Shown here one piece after another: positions 45,287 through 54,601 of a stretch of DNA of 64,000 bases. The notes below the pieces were generated by a model. It worked only from the letters and a program-made list of their open reading frames with translations, did no database searches and was not told the DNA's origin. The DNA comes from Caldifarciminota bacterium UBA6260 (GTDB lineage: Bacteria > Hydrothermota > 32-111). The translations under genes were made by a program, and so were the position numbers. The stretch lies in NCBI GenBank assembly GCA_002441125.1, contig DJVI01000005.1:1480-65479 (forward strand), written 5' to 3'. Numbering within the stretch: the first letter of the stretch is position 1; each line of letters opens with the position of its first letter.

Positions 45287-46793
45287 TTTCAAGATAGTAT
45301 AAAGTTCTGTTATCAATGCTAACATTGTATTTTGAAAGAAGATATGAAAGATCAAGTAAAAAAAGGGACTTGAATTTTTTATTATCTATTTTTGAAACTA
45401 TTTGAAGTGCTTCTATAAGGTTATCGTTGTTTAAACTGTTATCATCCTTTTTGAAGGTTTCTTCAAGATAAAGATAAAGAAGTGGTATCTTTTCCTTAAC
45501 ATCTTTAACCACTCTTATATACTCTATTCCTTTGTAAAAATCATTCTTATATATGTACATCTTAGCTATAACTGAAGGATAATTTTTAAAGTACTTTTTC
45601 AAAATATTTATATAATCCATACATGAAGATACACTACCATAATCAGCATACATCTCTGATATAAGTTGCAAATAGAATAAAAGGTTTTCATCCTTGTTCG
45701 ATCTCAATTCGTTCAAAACAATTTTCAACAGCAAAAAACCTTTTTCTTCTTCACCTTTTATAAGATATGTCTCAATGAGTTTTAAAAACATCTCATTTTT
45801 TAATCTACGATCCTTGATCAAAAATATATCCTCTACCAAAAGTTTATCTAAATTTTCGTCATCATTGAATTTAAAAACCGACATTATAATTTTGATCCTA
45901 TCCTCTCTTTTAGAAATACCTTTCGCTTCCTTAATAGTTTCATTGAAAGATAAAATAACTTTTTTCTTTTCATTCAAAATAGAATATCTATTCGTTATCT
46001 GAGAAAGTATTTGCGCTTTTTTTACATTATTTTTTATAAAGTTCTTATTCTTGTATGCAAGGTCGAGATATTTTTTAGAATTTATATTATCACCTTTTTC
46101 ATAGAATTTTTCAGAGATTAAAAGTAAACATTCTGGATCTTTTTCAAGATCTATCTGAATTTCCAACAACTTTGAGTTCACCAAGAGATTCAATTTTTTG
46201 TAGGAGTCGTAAAGTTCAACAAGAAGTATAGATTTTTTATCCTTATCTTTCAACCTGTTTATCTCCCAAAAAGTTGAGCTAAGGTATGAGAGAGATTTTG
46301 ACATATCTTTAACTATACCGAACCCTTTTCCTAAAAGTATCTTTGACTCTATCCTGTTAAAATCTCTCTTTATAAGTGGAAGAAATTGCTCTGAAAGAGT
46401 TAGGTAGTTTTTTGCTTTAGAAAAATTTTGTTCATCAATATACCTGTAAGATAATTTAAGATAGAATTTGGTTTTTAAAGAATCATCGAGATTTTCTATA
46501 AGTTTTAAAGAGTAAGCATAATTTTTATTTTCAACAGCATATTTAAAACTTTCCTCTTCAATAATCTTTTTGATTTCGTAATCTTTTATATTTTTCAATG
46601 TCCCCAAAAAATTGTCTATATCATATTCAACATAATAGTTTCTGGCAATCTTAACTAAAATCTCATCATCCAACTCTTCAAAATTTCTCTTTTCTATAGC
46701 CTTCTCTATAAAAAGTTGATTATACCTTTGTCCAGAATGTACAAAGACAAATATAAAAAGCATAAAAATTTTTAAAAATACAATTTTCTTCAT
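45279..46793 (-). CDS. secreted TPR-like helical protein, unknown function
   Basis: 504 aa. Signal peptide at residues about 1-20, then helical repeats of about 35 residues (for example YIDEQNFSKAKNYLTLSEQF and FYEKGDNINSKKYLDLAYKN), consistent with degenerate tetratricopeptide repeats and a periplasmic scaffold. No catalytic motif. The ATG is seven bases after TAAAAT and lacks a ribosome site, so the mRNA is predicted leaderless, as is that of the divergent glycosyltransferase. The 3' end overlaps the M28 gene by 8 nt. Confidence 0.78.
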   Translation of the reverse strand: MKKIVFLKIFMLFIFVFVHSGQRYNQLFIEKAIEKRNFEELDDEILVKIARNYYVEYDIDNFLGTLKNIKDYEIKKIIEEESFKYAVENKNYAYSLKLIENLDDSLKTKFYLKLSYRYIDEQNFSKAKNYLTLSEQFLPLIKRDFNRIESKILLGKGFGIVKDMSKSLSYLSSTFWEINRLKDKDKKSILLVELYDSYKKLNLLVNSKLLEIQIDLEKDPECLLLISEKFYEKGDNINSKKYLDLAYKNKNFIKNNVKKAQILSQITNRYSILNEKKKVILSFNETIKEAKGISKREDRIKIIMSVFKFNDDENLDKLLVEDIFLIKDRRLKNEMFLKLIETYLIKGEEEKGFLLLKIVLNELRSNKDENLLFYLQLISEMYADYGSVSSCMDYINILKKYFKNYPSVIAKMYIYKNDFYKGIEYIRVVKDVKEKIPLLYLYLEETFKKDDNSLNNDNLIEALQIVSKIDNKKFKSLFLLDLSYLLSKYNVSIDNRTLYYLETI

Positions 46794-46800
46794 AACCCGT

Positions 46801-46828
46801 ATTTTACCTATTTACTATTTTTTTTCAA
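46801..46828 (-). promoter_or_regulatory. leaderless-type promoter of the TPR gene
   Basis: Minus strand TTGAAA (46828-46823), 16-bp spacer, TAAAAT (46806-46801), seven bases to ATG 46793. It overlaps the divergent glycosyltransferase promoter. Confidence 0.65.
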
Positions 46829-46838
46829 CACATATAAT
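46811..46838 (+). promoter_or_regulatory. leaderless-type promoter of the glycosyltransferase gene
   Basis: TTTACT (46811-46816), 16-bp spacer, TATAAT (46833-46838), seven bases to ATG 46846. The -35 is imperfect. Confidence 0.6.
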
Positions 46839-46845
46839 ATCAATA

Positions 46846-47952
46846 ATGAAAATTGGAATTGTCCATGATTATCTAAACCAATATGGTGGGGCTGAAAGGG
46901 TTTTAGAGGTATTACTTGAGATTTTTCCCCAATCAACCCTATTTACACTTATATACGATAAAAATAAAATTTCACCATTTCTTTCAAAGCAAAACATAAA
47001 GAAATCTTTTTTAAACAGATTCCCATTTTCAAAATTTTACTATGAATACCTTTTGCCATTTTATCCAGCTGCTGTTGAATCCTTCGATACAAGAGAGTTC
47101 GATATAATAATTTCGAATTCGAGTGCATGGGCAAAAGGAGTTGTTACAAACACAAAAACTATGCATGTTACTTACTGTTTAAACCCGATGAGATTCGTTT
47201 GGGAATCTTTCTTTCCACTGATTAAAAAGAAAGGTGTTATCAGCAAAGGACTTAAAATAATTCTAAGTCAAATAAGAGTTTGGGATGAGGTCTCTTCAAA
47301 AAGACCAGATTTTTATATAACCATTTCAAAAACTGTTCAAAAAAGGTTAAAAAAATATTATGATATTGAATCTCCGATAATCTATCCACCTATAAATACA
47401 GAATTTTTTGTTCCAGATCAAAATAAAAGGCAGGAAGAGTTCTTTCTTATAGTTTCAAGGTTGAAACCTTACAAATCTATAGAACTTGCAATAGAATCTT
47501 TTAACAGATTGAAAAAACCGCTCGTTATAATAGGAGAGGGAACACATTACAACTATTTGAAATCTATTGCAGAAAGAAACATCCAATTTTTAAACTATGT
47601 TGATGATAAAAAACTTTTATCATACTATCAGAGATGTAGAGCGTTAATTTTCCCACAGATAGAAGATTTTGGAATAGTTTCTCTTGAAGCACAGGCATGC
47701 GGGAAACCTGTTATAGCTTTGAAGATGGGTGGTGCTTTGGAAACTGTAGTTGAAGGAAAAACAGGTTTATTTTTTGAAAAACAGAGTGTAGATTCTCTAA
47801 CAGATGCCATAAAAAGGTTTGAACAGATTAGTTTTTCACAAAAGGAATGTAGAGATAATGCATTAAAATTCTCAAAGGAAAGATTCAAAAAAGAATTCAA
47901 GGAAAAAATTTTTGAATATTATGAAACATACAAAAGGGAGATGGAATTATGA
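46846..47952 (+). CDS. GT4 family glycosyltransferase (WbaZ/mannosyltransferase-like)
   Basis: 368 aa GT-B enzyme. The N-terminus KIGIVHDYLNQYGGAERVLE is the acceptor-site start typical of WbaZ-type mannosyltransferases. Middle: NPMRFVWE. Donor site: EDFGIVSLEAQACGKPVIALKMGGALETV (about 270-300), with the EX7E-type acidic pair. It probably adds a sugar to a surface glycan or lipid-linked precursor. No SD sequence; predicted leaderless. It overlaps the beta-helix gene by 4 nt (ATGA). Confidence 0.9.
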   Translation: MKIGIVHDYLNQYGGAERVLEVLLEIFPQSTLFTLIYDKNKISPFLSKQNIKKSFLNRFPFSKFYYEYLLPFYPAAVESFDTREFDIIISNSSAWAKGVVTNTKTMHVTYCLNPMRFVWESFFPLIKKKGVISKGLKIILSQIRVWDEVSSKRPDFYITISKTVQKRLKKYYDIESPIIYPPINTEFFVPDQNKRQEEFFLIVSRLKPYKSIELAIESFNRLKKPLVIIGEGTHYNYLKSIAERNIQFLNYVDDKKLLSYYQRCRALIFPQIEDFGIVSLEAQACGKPVIALKMGGALETVVEGKTGLFFEKQSVDSLTDAIKRFEQISFSQKECRDNALKFSKERFKKEFKEKIFEYYETYKREMEL

Positions 47953-48827
47953 ACCTTTTCCCAATTTCACTCACTATGGATAAAGAAGAGATAAAAATAT
48001 TAGGAATGGACCTTTCTCAGATCAACAGTATATCAAAAATAGAGAACACTTTTGATCTGGTAAAAAACCTTGAAAAGATTTTGAATTTTTATTTCGAAAG
48101 TGCAAATTTTCAAAATGATCAAAATATTTTAGAAAACATTTTAATAATAGGTGAAAGAAAAAAACTCCATTTAGGTAAAAATGTTAAAATAGAAGGTTGT
48201 ACTATAATAAATTTAACAAAAGGTGATGTTTATATATCCGATAACACTATCTTGAAAAATTTTAATTCTATCGAAGGACCAGCTTTCATAGGTGAAAATA
48301 ACCTGATAGACAGTGCAACAATAAGGGGGCCATTCATTTCTGGAAAAGTATGTAAAATTTCTGGAGAAGTTGAAGAAACGATTTTTTTTGATTATGTTAA
48401 CAAACACCATTACGGTTTTATTGGACACTCAATTATTTGTAGATGGGTAAACCTTGGTGCTGGAACAACAAATTCCGATTTAAAAAACAACTATTCTACT
48501 GTAAAGATTTATAACGGAAAGAGTTTCGTTGATAGTGGAATGCAGAAACTCGGTTCTATAATAGGGGAACATACAAGAACAGCTATTGGAACAATGATAA
48601 ATACTGGAACGGTTATAGGTCCATTCTCAAACATCTTTCTTGATATAAAAAACAAAAAATATATAAAACCTTTTTCATGGGGAGATGAAACAAATATTTA
48701 CGATATCGAAAAGTTGATTGAAGATATAAAAAAGGTAATGATCAGAAGAAACGAGATACCTGATAAAAATTATATAGAAAGAGTAAAAAATCTTTACACT
48801 ATCTATTCTTCAGAACTATCTTCTTGA
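47949..48827 (+). CDS. GlmU C-terminal-like left-handed beta-helix protein
   Basis: 292 aa. A hexapeptide beta-helix region (about 90-255) with IEGPAFIGENNLIDSATIRGPF, GHSIICRWVNLGAGTTNSDLKNNYSTV and TMINTGTVIGPFSNI closely follows the C-terminal half of GlmU-family sugar nucleotidyltransferase-like proteins of about 400 aa. The N-terminal nucleotidyltransferase domain is missing; only about 85 residues precede the helix. Acyl- or acetyltransferase activity is possible but unproven. It is coupled to the glycosyltransferase gene. Its last 25 nt overlap the convergent topA. Confidence 0.8.
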   Translation: MNLFPISLTMDKEEIKILGMDLSQINSISKIENTFDLVKNLEKILNFYFESANFQNDQNILENILIIGERKKLHLGKNVKIEGCTIINLTKGDVYISDNTILKNFNSIEGPAFIGENNLIDSATIRGPFISGKVCKISGEVEETIFFDYVNKHHYGFIGHSIICRWVNLGAGTTNSDLKNNYSTVKIYNGKSFVDSGMQKLGSIIGEHTRTAIGTMINTGTVIGPFSNIFLDIKNKKYIKPFSWGDETNIYDIEKLIEDIKKVMIRRNEIPDKNYIERVKNLYTIYSSELSS

Positions 48828-50995
48828 ACCTGCTGAATATGACCGCATTTTATACATTTATATTTATCTTTTAACCTAACCATCCCTTCAAAACCACAAT
48901 TCTCACATTTTACCTTTTCAGGTTTTGCCCATAGAACAAAATCACATTTAGGATAATTGGAACATCCGTAAAAGATTTTCCCTTTTGAACTTTTTCTTTG
49001 AACTATATCTCCACCATCCTTTGGGCATTTTATTCCAATAGAATAGTTCTTTGTAAACTTACATTTTGGATAATCTGAACAGGAAATAAATTTTCCAAAC
49101 TTTCCATTTTTAACAACAAGTTCTTTTCCACATATCGGACACTTCTCATCAAGTTTTTCTTCTTCTTCAACTATAGGTTTAGCGTTTGAGCATTTCGGAT
49201 AGTTAGTGCATGATAAAAATTTTCCAAACCTTCCCCATCTTATGACCATTGGTGCTCCACATTTTTCACATATCTGGTCAGTTTTTTGCTGAACACTTTT
49301 TGAAACCTCTTTGCTGTTTCCATTAGCATTCTTTAAATCCTTTTCAAGTTCATTATAAAATTCTTTTAAAACATCCTTTCTTAAAAATTTTCCATCAACT
49401 ATCCGATCAAGCTTTTCTTCCATCTTTGCTGTAAAATCAGCATCAAAAATATCTGGAAACCATTTTATCAAAAGTTTATTAACTAATTCACCAAGTTCCG
49501 TAGGTTTGAAGAATCTCTTTTCTCTTAAAACATACTCTCTCTTTAAAAGAATGTCTATTATTGCAGCATAGGTTGAAGGTCTCCCTATACCTTTCTGTTC
49601 CAAAGCTTTTACAAGTGTTGCATCCGTATATCTTGATGGTGGTTGTGTCTCTTCCTTTTTTATATAGGCTTCTTTAAGCTTTACATTATCACCTTTAAGA
49701 ACATCTGGAATATCATTTTTAAGGTTTCGGAAATCTCCATAAGGATAAACTTTTAAAAACCCGTCAAATTTTAACCTGTTACCTACTGCTCTGAAATAAA
49801 ATTTGCCACCTTCTATGTCAACTGTAGTATATGTGTATATTCCATTCTTCATCTGTGTAGCAACACTTCTTTTCCAAATCAAAGAGTAGAGTTTAAACTG
49901 ATCCTTTGATAGATACTTTTCAACCTTTTCAGGGGTTAAATCAACATCGGTAACCCTTATAGCTTCATGTGCATCCTGAGAAGATTTTGAACTTTCATAT
50001 ATGTTGACCTTATCTGAAAGGTAATCTTTTGAATAATTTTTAGCTATATAATCTCTTATCATCTTTAAACCATCATCACTCATCCTTGTAGAATCTGTTC
50101 TCATATATGTTATAAGACCTGTCATACTATTTTCAATCTTTACTCCCTCATACAACTGTTGAGCAATTGTCATTGTTTTTTTTGCAGGAAAACCTAAAAT
50201 GTTTGCTGCAGCCTGCTGGAGTGTACTGGTGATGAATGGGGGATAAGGTTTTATCGATTTATCATCAAAAGAAAGATTTTTAATAAAAAATTCTTCTTTT
50301 CTCAAAATTTCAGATATTTCTTTAGCTTTACTTTCATCTTCAAATATAGCTTTATCGTTATCATACTTTATCAGATCAGCATAAAATGAACCGTTTTTAT
50401 GTTTAAACTCACCTTTTATTTTGAATGTTACCTTACTTTTGAAATTTCTAATCTTCTCTTCTTTTTCACATATAAATCTCAAAGCAACCGATTGAACTCT
50501 TCCAGCAGAAAGGCCTTTTTTTATAACCTTCCATAAGAAAGGACTGATAAGATAACCAACAAGACGATCAAGAATCCTTCTTGCATACTGAGATTCGACA
50601 AGATTCATATTTACTTCTTTTGGATTTTCAAGTCCTTCCTTGATCCCCTTTTTGGTAATCTCATAAAATAGTACTCTTTTAGCTTTAGATTTTGATTTTT
50701 CATCCATTATTGAAACTATATGGTATGCTATAGCTTCACCTTCCCTATCAGGGTCAGTTGCAACAAAAATATTTTCACTTTTTAAACTCTCTTCCTTTAT
50801 CTGTGAAATTATCTTCGATTTACTTTGGATCATTTTGAATTCTGGTTCAAAATCTTTTTCTATTTTTATTCCAAGTACCTTTTCTGGAAGGTCTATTATA
50901 TGCCCTTTTGAAGATAAAACTTTAAAATCTTTACCAGCATAATTTTCTATGGTTTTTGCTTTTGTTGGTGATTCAACGATTATAAGGTTCAACAT
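48803..50995 (-). CDS. topA: DNA topoisomerase I
   Basis: 730 aa. Toprim domain (VESPTKAKTIENY, ATDPDREGEAIAYH), active-site Tyr in TGLITYMRTDSTR (about residue 298), and the C-terminal zinc-ribbon repeats: CEKCGAPM, CPICGKEL, CPKDGGDI and CENCGF/CIKCGH (about 585-725). Relaxes negative supercoils. AAAGGAGAA precedes ATG 50995, and the start overlaps rluD by 7 nt. It is the last gene of the rpmH-topA run, with its 3' end overlapping the beta-helix gene. Confidence 0.97.
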   Translation of the reverse strand: MLNLIIVESPTKAKTIENYAGKDFKVLSSKGHIIDLPEKVLGIKIEKDFEPEFKMIQSKSKIISQIKEESLKSENIFVATDPDREGEAIAYHIVSIMDEKSKSKAKRVLFYEITKKGIKEGLENPKEVNMNLVESQYARRILDRLVGYLISPFLWKVIKKGLSAGRVQSVALRFICEKEEKIRNFKSKVTFKIKGEFKHKNGSFYADLIKYDNDKAIFEDESKAKEISEILRKEEFFIKNLSFDDKSIKPYPPFITSTLQQAAANILGFPAKKTMTIAQQLYEGVKIENSMTGLITYMRTDSTRMSDDGLKMIRDYIAKNYSKDYLSDKVNIYESSKSSQDAHEAIRVTDVDLTPEKVEKYLSKDQFKLYSLIWKRSVATQMKNGIYTYTTVDIEGGKFYFRAVGNRLKFDGFLKVYPYGDFRNLKNDIPDVLKGDNVKLKEAYIKKEETQPPSRYTDATLVKALEQKGIGRPSTYAAIIDILLKREYVLREKRFFKPTELGELVNKLLIKWFPDIFDADFTAKMEEKLDRIVDGKFLRKDVLKEFYNELEKDLKNANGNSKEVSKSVQQKTDQICEKCGAPMVIRWGRFGKFLSCTNYPKCSNAKPIVEEEEKLDEKCPICGKELVVKNGKFGKFISCSDYPKCKFTKNYSIGIKCPKDGGDIVQRKSSKGKIFYGCSNYPKCDFVLWAKPEKVKCENCGFEGMVRLKDKYKCIKCGHIQQVQEDSSEE

Positions 50996-51969
50996 TTCTC
51001 CTTTTCTAAATTCCAGAGGTAATTCAAAACCTCTTTAAAATCTTCAGGCAGAGGTGAATAGAATGAAACTAATCTACCGTCTGAAGGATGTCTGAATGTC
51101 AACGATACAGAGTGCAGAGCCTGTCTTGTTATAAGTCCGTTTATATTATCAAAATGTTTTTTCAAGTCAACAGGAAGATTTTTCAAAGCTAAATGAACAT
51201 TTTTTTTATATTCCTGATCTCCAACAACAGGGTGTTCTATATGGTGCATATGAACTCTGATCTGATGGGTTCTTCCGGTTTGAAGGTTAACTTTGAGTAG
51301 AGAACATATCTTAAAATTTTTCAAAACTCTGTAAACTGTTATCGCCTCTCTGCTGTTTACATCTGTAACAGTCATAAGTTTTCTATCAACATTACTCCTT
51401 CCTATTGGAGCATTTATTTCCCCAACTTTTCTTGTAAATCCACCCCAAACAATAGCAAGGTATGTTCTTTTAACTCTCCTTCTTTCGATTTCATTTGCAA
51501 GGAATTGATGGGCTCTTTCATTCTTTGCAAAAACCATAACTCCACTTGTATCCTTATCTAAACGATGAACAACTCCGGGTCTTTCAGCATCTCCACCCGA
51601 AATCTTCGTATGGTGAAGTAAAGCATTTACAATAGTTCCCTCTCTGTTTCCCTTTGCTGGATGTACAACCATACCTTTCTCTTTATCTATAACTATTATA
51701 TCATCATCCTCATAGATAACCTTTAAAGGTATATCCTCAGGTTGTAAATCGGTTTTTACAAGTATCTCATATTCAACAAGAATATGATCTCCTTTTTTTA
51801 CTTTATATGAAGGTTTCTCTATCCTACCATTAACTAAAACTCTTCCATCCTCTATAAGATTTATAATTCTTGTTCTCGATAACCTTACACCGAGAGATTT
51901 CAAAAAGATGTCCAACCTTGAAGATGGATTCTCACTCTTTACCGTATGCTCTATTTTAAATTTTGCCAT
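50989..51969 (-). CDS. rluD: RluD-family 23S rRNA pseudouridine synthase
   Basis: 326 aa with an S4 RNA-binding domain (about 15-75: SRLDIFLKSLGVRLSRTRIINLI) and the catalytic Asp in HRLDKDTSGVMVFAK (about residue 138). RluA/RluD enzymes make pseudouridines in 23S rRNA; the exact subfamily is not certain. ATG 51969 is used; an in-frame TTG at 51975 is possible. It overlaps rph by 14 nt and topA by 7 nt. Confidence 0.9.
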   Translation of the reverse strand: MAKFKIEHTVKSENPSSRLDIFLKSLGVRLSRTRIINLIEDGRVLVNGRIEKPSYKVKKGDHILVEYEILVKTDLQPEDIPLKVIYEDDDIIVIDKEKGMVVHPAKGNREGTIVNALLHHTKISGGDAERPGVVHRLDKDTSGVMVFAKNERAHQFLANEIERRRVKRTYLAIVWGGFTRKVGEINAPIGRSNVDRKLMTVTDVNSREAITVYRVLKNFKICSLLKVNLQTGRTHQIRVHMHHIEHPVVGDQEYKKNVHLALKNLPVDLKKHFDNINGLITRQALHSVSLTFRHPSDGRLVSFYSPLPEDFKEVLNYLWNLEKEKC

Positions 51970-52645
51970 ATCCAACTTTTTTCTTTGAAAAAGCTATTAT
52001 TGAAAATATATCCTTTTTGGCTTTTTCAAAAATTTTATCAAAATCATCCTTAGAAATATTATCCCTTTCAGATGTTCCCTGTATCTCAACTATTTTTCCT
52101 TTATCATCCAAAATGAAGTTGAAATCTGATGAAGATTTCGAATCATTTTCATAATCAAGATCTATAACTATTCTTTTGTCAACGATACCACCACTTATCG
52201 CACCTATATATGTTTTGAATGGGTTTTCCTCTATAAGACCATCTTTCAAAAGTTTTGAAACAAGTATATAAAGAACAGCCATACCTCCATTTATCGAGGC
52301 GCATCTTGTCCCACCATCAGCTAAAATAACATCACAATCAACAATTATTGAAATATTTTTCATCTTGCGAAGATCAACAGATGCACGCAACGCTCTACCT
52401 ATAAGTCTTTGTATCTCCGTTGATCTGCTGTTTATCTTTCCCCTCTCCCTTTCAACTCTATTAACTGAAGACCTTGGTAACATCGAATACTCTGCTGTTA
52501 TCCATCCACTTTCATCTGGGTTCAAAAATGGTGGAAGTTTTTTCTGCAGAGTTGCTACACACAAAACCTGAGTGTTGCCCATCGAAATCAAACAACTCGC
52601 TTTTTCATTTTTAAGATAGTTGAGTTTTAAATTATACTCTCTCAA
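51956..52645 (-). CDS. rph: ribonuclease PH
   Basis: 229 aa, RNase PH core: TEIQRLIGRALRASVDLRKM, VDCDVILADGGTRCASINGG and a PH-type second half. It trims tRNA 3' ends phosphorolytically, relevant here as the tmRNA lacks an encoded CCA. The start is TTG 52645, with AGGAGG five bases upstream. mnmE ends 8 nt upstream. Confidence 0.93.
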   Translation of the reverse strand: MREYNLKLNYLKNEKASCLISMGNTQVLCVATLQKKLPPFLNPDESGWITAEYSMLPRSSVNRVERERGKINSRSTEIQRLIGRALRASVDLRKMKNISIIVDCDVILADGGTRCASINGGMAVLYILVSKLLKDGLIEENPFKTYIGAISGGIVDKRIVIDLDYENDSKSSSDFNFILDDKGKIVEIQGTSERDNISKDDFDKIFEKAKKDIFSIIAFSKKKVGYGKI

Positions 52646-52653
52646 AATTCCTC

Positions 52654-53961
52654 CTATTTTCCTATACAGAAATTTGAAAAGATTTCATTCAGAATATTCT
52701 CTTCAGTTATTTTTCCTAAAAGCATATCAAATCCATCGATTATGTTTTTAAGATGGTAATCTATTATTTCTGGTTCTTTCTCAGAATTAAGATTTTCAAT
52801 TTTTTTCATCTGGTCAAACATCTTTTCAACAACATTGTATTGATGTGCAGAAACTATTATAGTTTCCTCTGAAAAGTTTATCCTTTTAAAAATCTCTTCA
52901 TTCAAAAGGTTCAGATTCTCTCCAGTCAAAGCTGAAATTTTTATTCCTTCAAAATTTTTGTCATCAGAAATGTCACTTTTGTTTCCAACAATGATTGGAT
53001 TTTTATTCTCTATCATCTTTAGTATCTTTTTATCCTCTTCAACCATTCCTTTCGAAAGATCGAATACAAAAATAACTATATCTGAACTTTCAACTTTCTG
53101 TAAAACTAATTCAATTCCCTTTTTTTCTATAGGATCTTTTGTATCCCTTATTCCACATCCATCAGTCAAATTAACAGGAATGCCATTTATATCTATCCAT
53201 TCGGATATAAAATCCCTTGTTGTCCCCTCATACTCCGAAACTATTGCTCTTTCCTCTTTCAGCATCCTGTTGAAAAGGGTAGATTTACCTGTGTTACTTC
53301 TTCCTACTATAACTACCTTTATCCCTCTATCCATTATCCTTCCACTCGATATAGAACTTTTAAAACTATCAAGCTCCATTTTTATCTTTTCAAAATCTTT
53401 CTTAAATCTATCAAAAGACCATTCAACATCATCTGGAAAATCTATAGAGCTCTGTACATAAGATTTCAAGGATAAAAAGTCATCTCTGATTTTTTTTATC
53501 CTTTTTGAAAATTCCCCCATCTCATTTTTAACCGAAAGGAAAAGCGATTTTTCCGTCTTTGAATTTATAATTTGAAGTATCGATTCCGCTTGAATAAGAT
53601 CTATTTTACCATTTAAAAATGCTCTTCTTGTGAACTCTCCCCTTTCAGCTTCTCTAAGGTTTAAGGATTTCAAAAGTTTTAAAAAAGTTTCAAGGACAGC
53701 ATAACCACCATGCAGAGAGATCTCCGCCATATCTTCTCCAGTATAACTGTTGGGAGATAAAAATGTTGTTATAACAGAGTGATCGTAAACTTTTCCTTTG
53801 TATTTTATATATTCGACATAAACTTTTTGATGTTCTACCTTTTTAATAGATGTTATCTTTTTTAATGTTTCAAAAGTTTCTAAACCTGATATCCTAACGA
53901 CGGTTATAGCGGAATTACCAACAAGAGTAATCGGAGCAAATATTGTATCATTTTTTTCCAT
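52654..53961 (-). CDS. mnmE: tRNA modification GTPase MnmE
   Basis: 435 aa. N-terminal folate-binding domain (DTIFAPITLVGNSAITVVRISG), G domain inserted in the helical part with G1 GRSNTGKS, G3 DGCG and G4 NKSD (about 215-340), and the C-terminal FCIGK motif that holds the catalytic Cys. With MnmG it modifies wobble uridine. It overlaps jag by 14 nt. Gene order with yidC and jag is the ancestral one. Confidence 0.95.
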   Translation of the reverse strand: MEKNDTIFAPITLVGNSAITVVRISGLETFETLKKITSIKKVEHQKVYVEYIKYKGKVYDHSVITTFLSPNSYTGEDMAEISLHGGYAVLETFLKLLKSLNLREAERGEFTRRAFLNGKIDLIQAESILQIINSKTEKSLFLSVKNEMGEFSKRIKKIRDDFLSLKSYVQSSIDFPDDVEWSFDRFKKDFEKIKMELDSFKSSISSGRIMDRGIKVVIVGRSNTGKSTLFNRMLKEERAIVSEYEGTTRDFISEWIDINGIPVNLTDGCGIRDTKDPIEKKGIELVLQKVESSDIVIFVFDLSKGMVEEDKKILKMIENKNPIIVGNKSDISDDKNFEGIKISALTGENLNLLNEEIFKRINFSEETIIVSAHQYNVVEKMFDQMKKIENLNSEKEPEIIDYHLKNIIDGFDMLLGKITEENILNEIFSNFCIGK

Positions 53962-54601
53962 TTTTTAGAAATCTGTTTCTCCTCTTCTGCTTTACATAGC
54001 CTTTTATATCAAGATACACAGGTTTGTTGAATTTTTCTTTTATCAACATTTTGTTCAAAATATGTTGTAAAGCATCAATAGTTTTTCCATTCTTTCCTAT
54101 CAAAAGATTAGCATCGGGAGTATCTTTAATAATTATCCTATATTTGTTGTTCAAATAACTTATTTCGGGCTCAACCTTAAAACCCATAAGCTGTGTCAGA
54201 CTTTTGAATTTTTCTTCTATCATCTTAATCTCTGATGGTTCTTTGCTCTTTTCTTCAGGTTTTTCAGAAATTTTTTCAAAATTTTCTTGACTATTATTGA
54301 AATCTTTTTTTTCAGCTGAAACTTTTTCAAGAACCTCCTCGATTTTTATTTTTTCTTTTTTCTCTTCCTCAACCTTTTCCTCTTTTTTCAAAAGTTCTGA
54401 AGGAATCTCTCCGGAAAGAAGGCGTAATCTAACAACAGCCTTTTTCTTACCAAATTTCAAAAAACCGTTCTGTGGTTCATTTATTATCTCCACATCAACA
54501 TTATCTATAGTTGTTTTTAAAAGTTCGACTCCCTTTTCTATAGCTTTTTCTACAGTTTCGTCTTCAACATCAATATAGTTTTTTTCTTTATCCATAATCA
54601 T
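53948..54601 (-). CDS. jag: Jag/KhpB-like RNA-binding protein lacking an R3H domain
   Basis: 217 aa. N-terminal Jag_N (about 1-60: EKAIEKGVELLKTTIDNVDVEI, FGKKKAVVRLR), a charged Lys/Glu linker, then the KH domain with LIGKNGKTIDALQHILNKML (about 175-195). It ends with YVKQKRRNRFLKNGKK, where an R3H domain would usually start, so R3H is absent. The stop is followed at once by mnmE (14-nt overlap). In Gram-positives KhpB pairs with KhpA. It overlaps yidC by 4 nt. Confidence 0.88.
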   Translation of the reverse strand: MIMDKEKNYIDVEDETVEKAIEKGVELLKTTIDNVDVEIINEPQNGFLKFGKKKAVVRLRLLSGEIPSELLKKEEKVEEEKKEKIKIEEVLEKVSAEKKDFNNSQENFEKISEKPEEKSKEPSEIKMIEEKFKSLTQLMGFKVEPEISYLNNKYRIIIKDTPDANLLIGKNGKTIDALQHILNKMLIKEKFNKPVYLDIKGYVKQKRRNRFLKNGKK

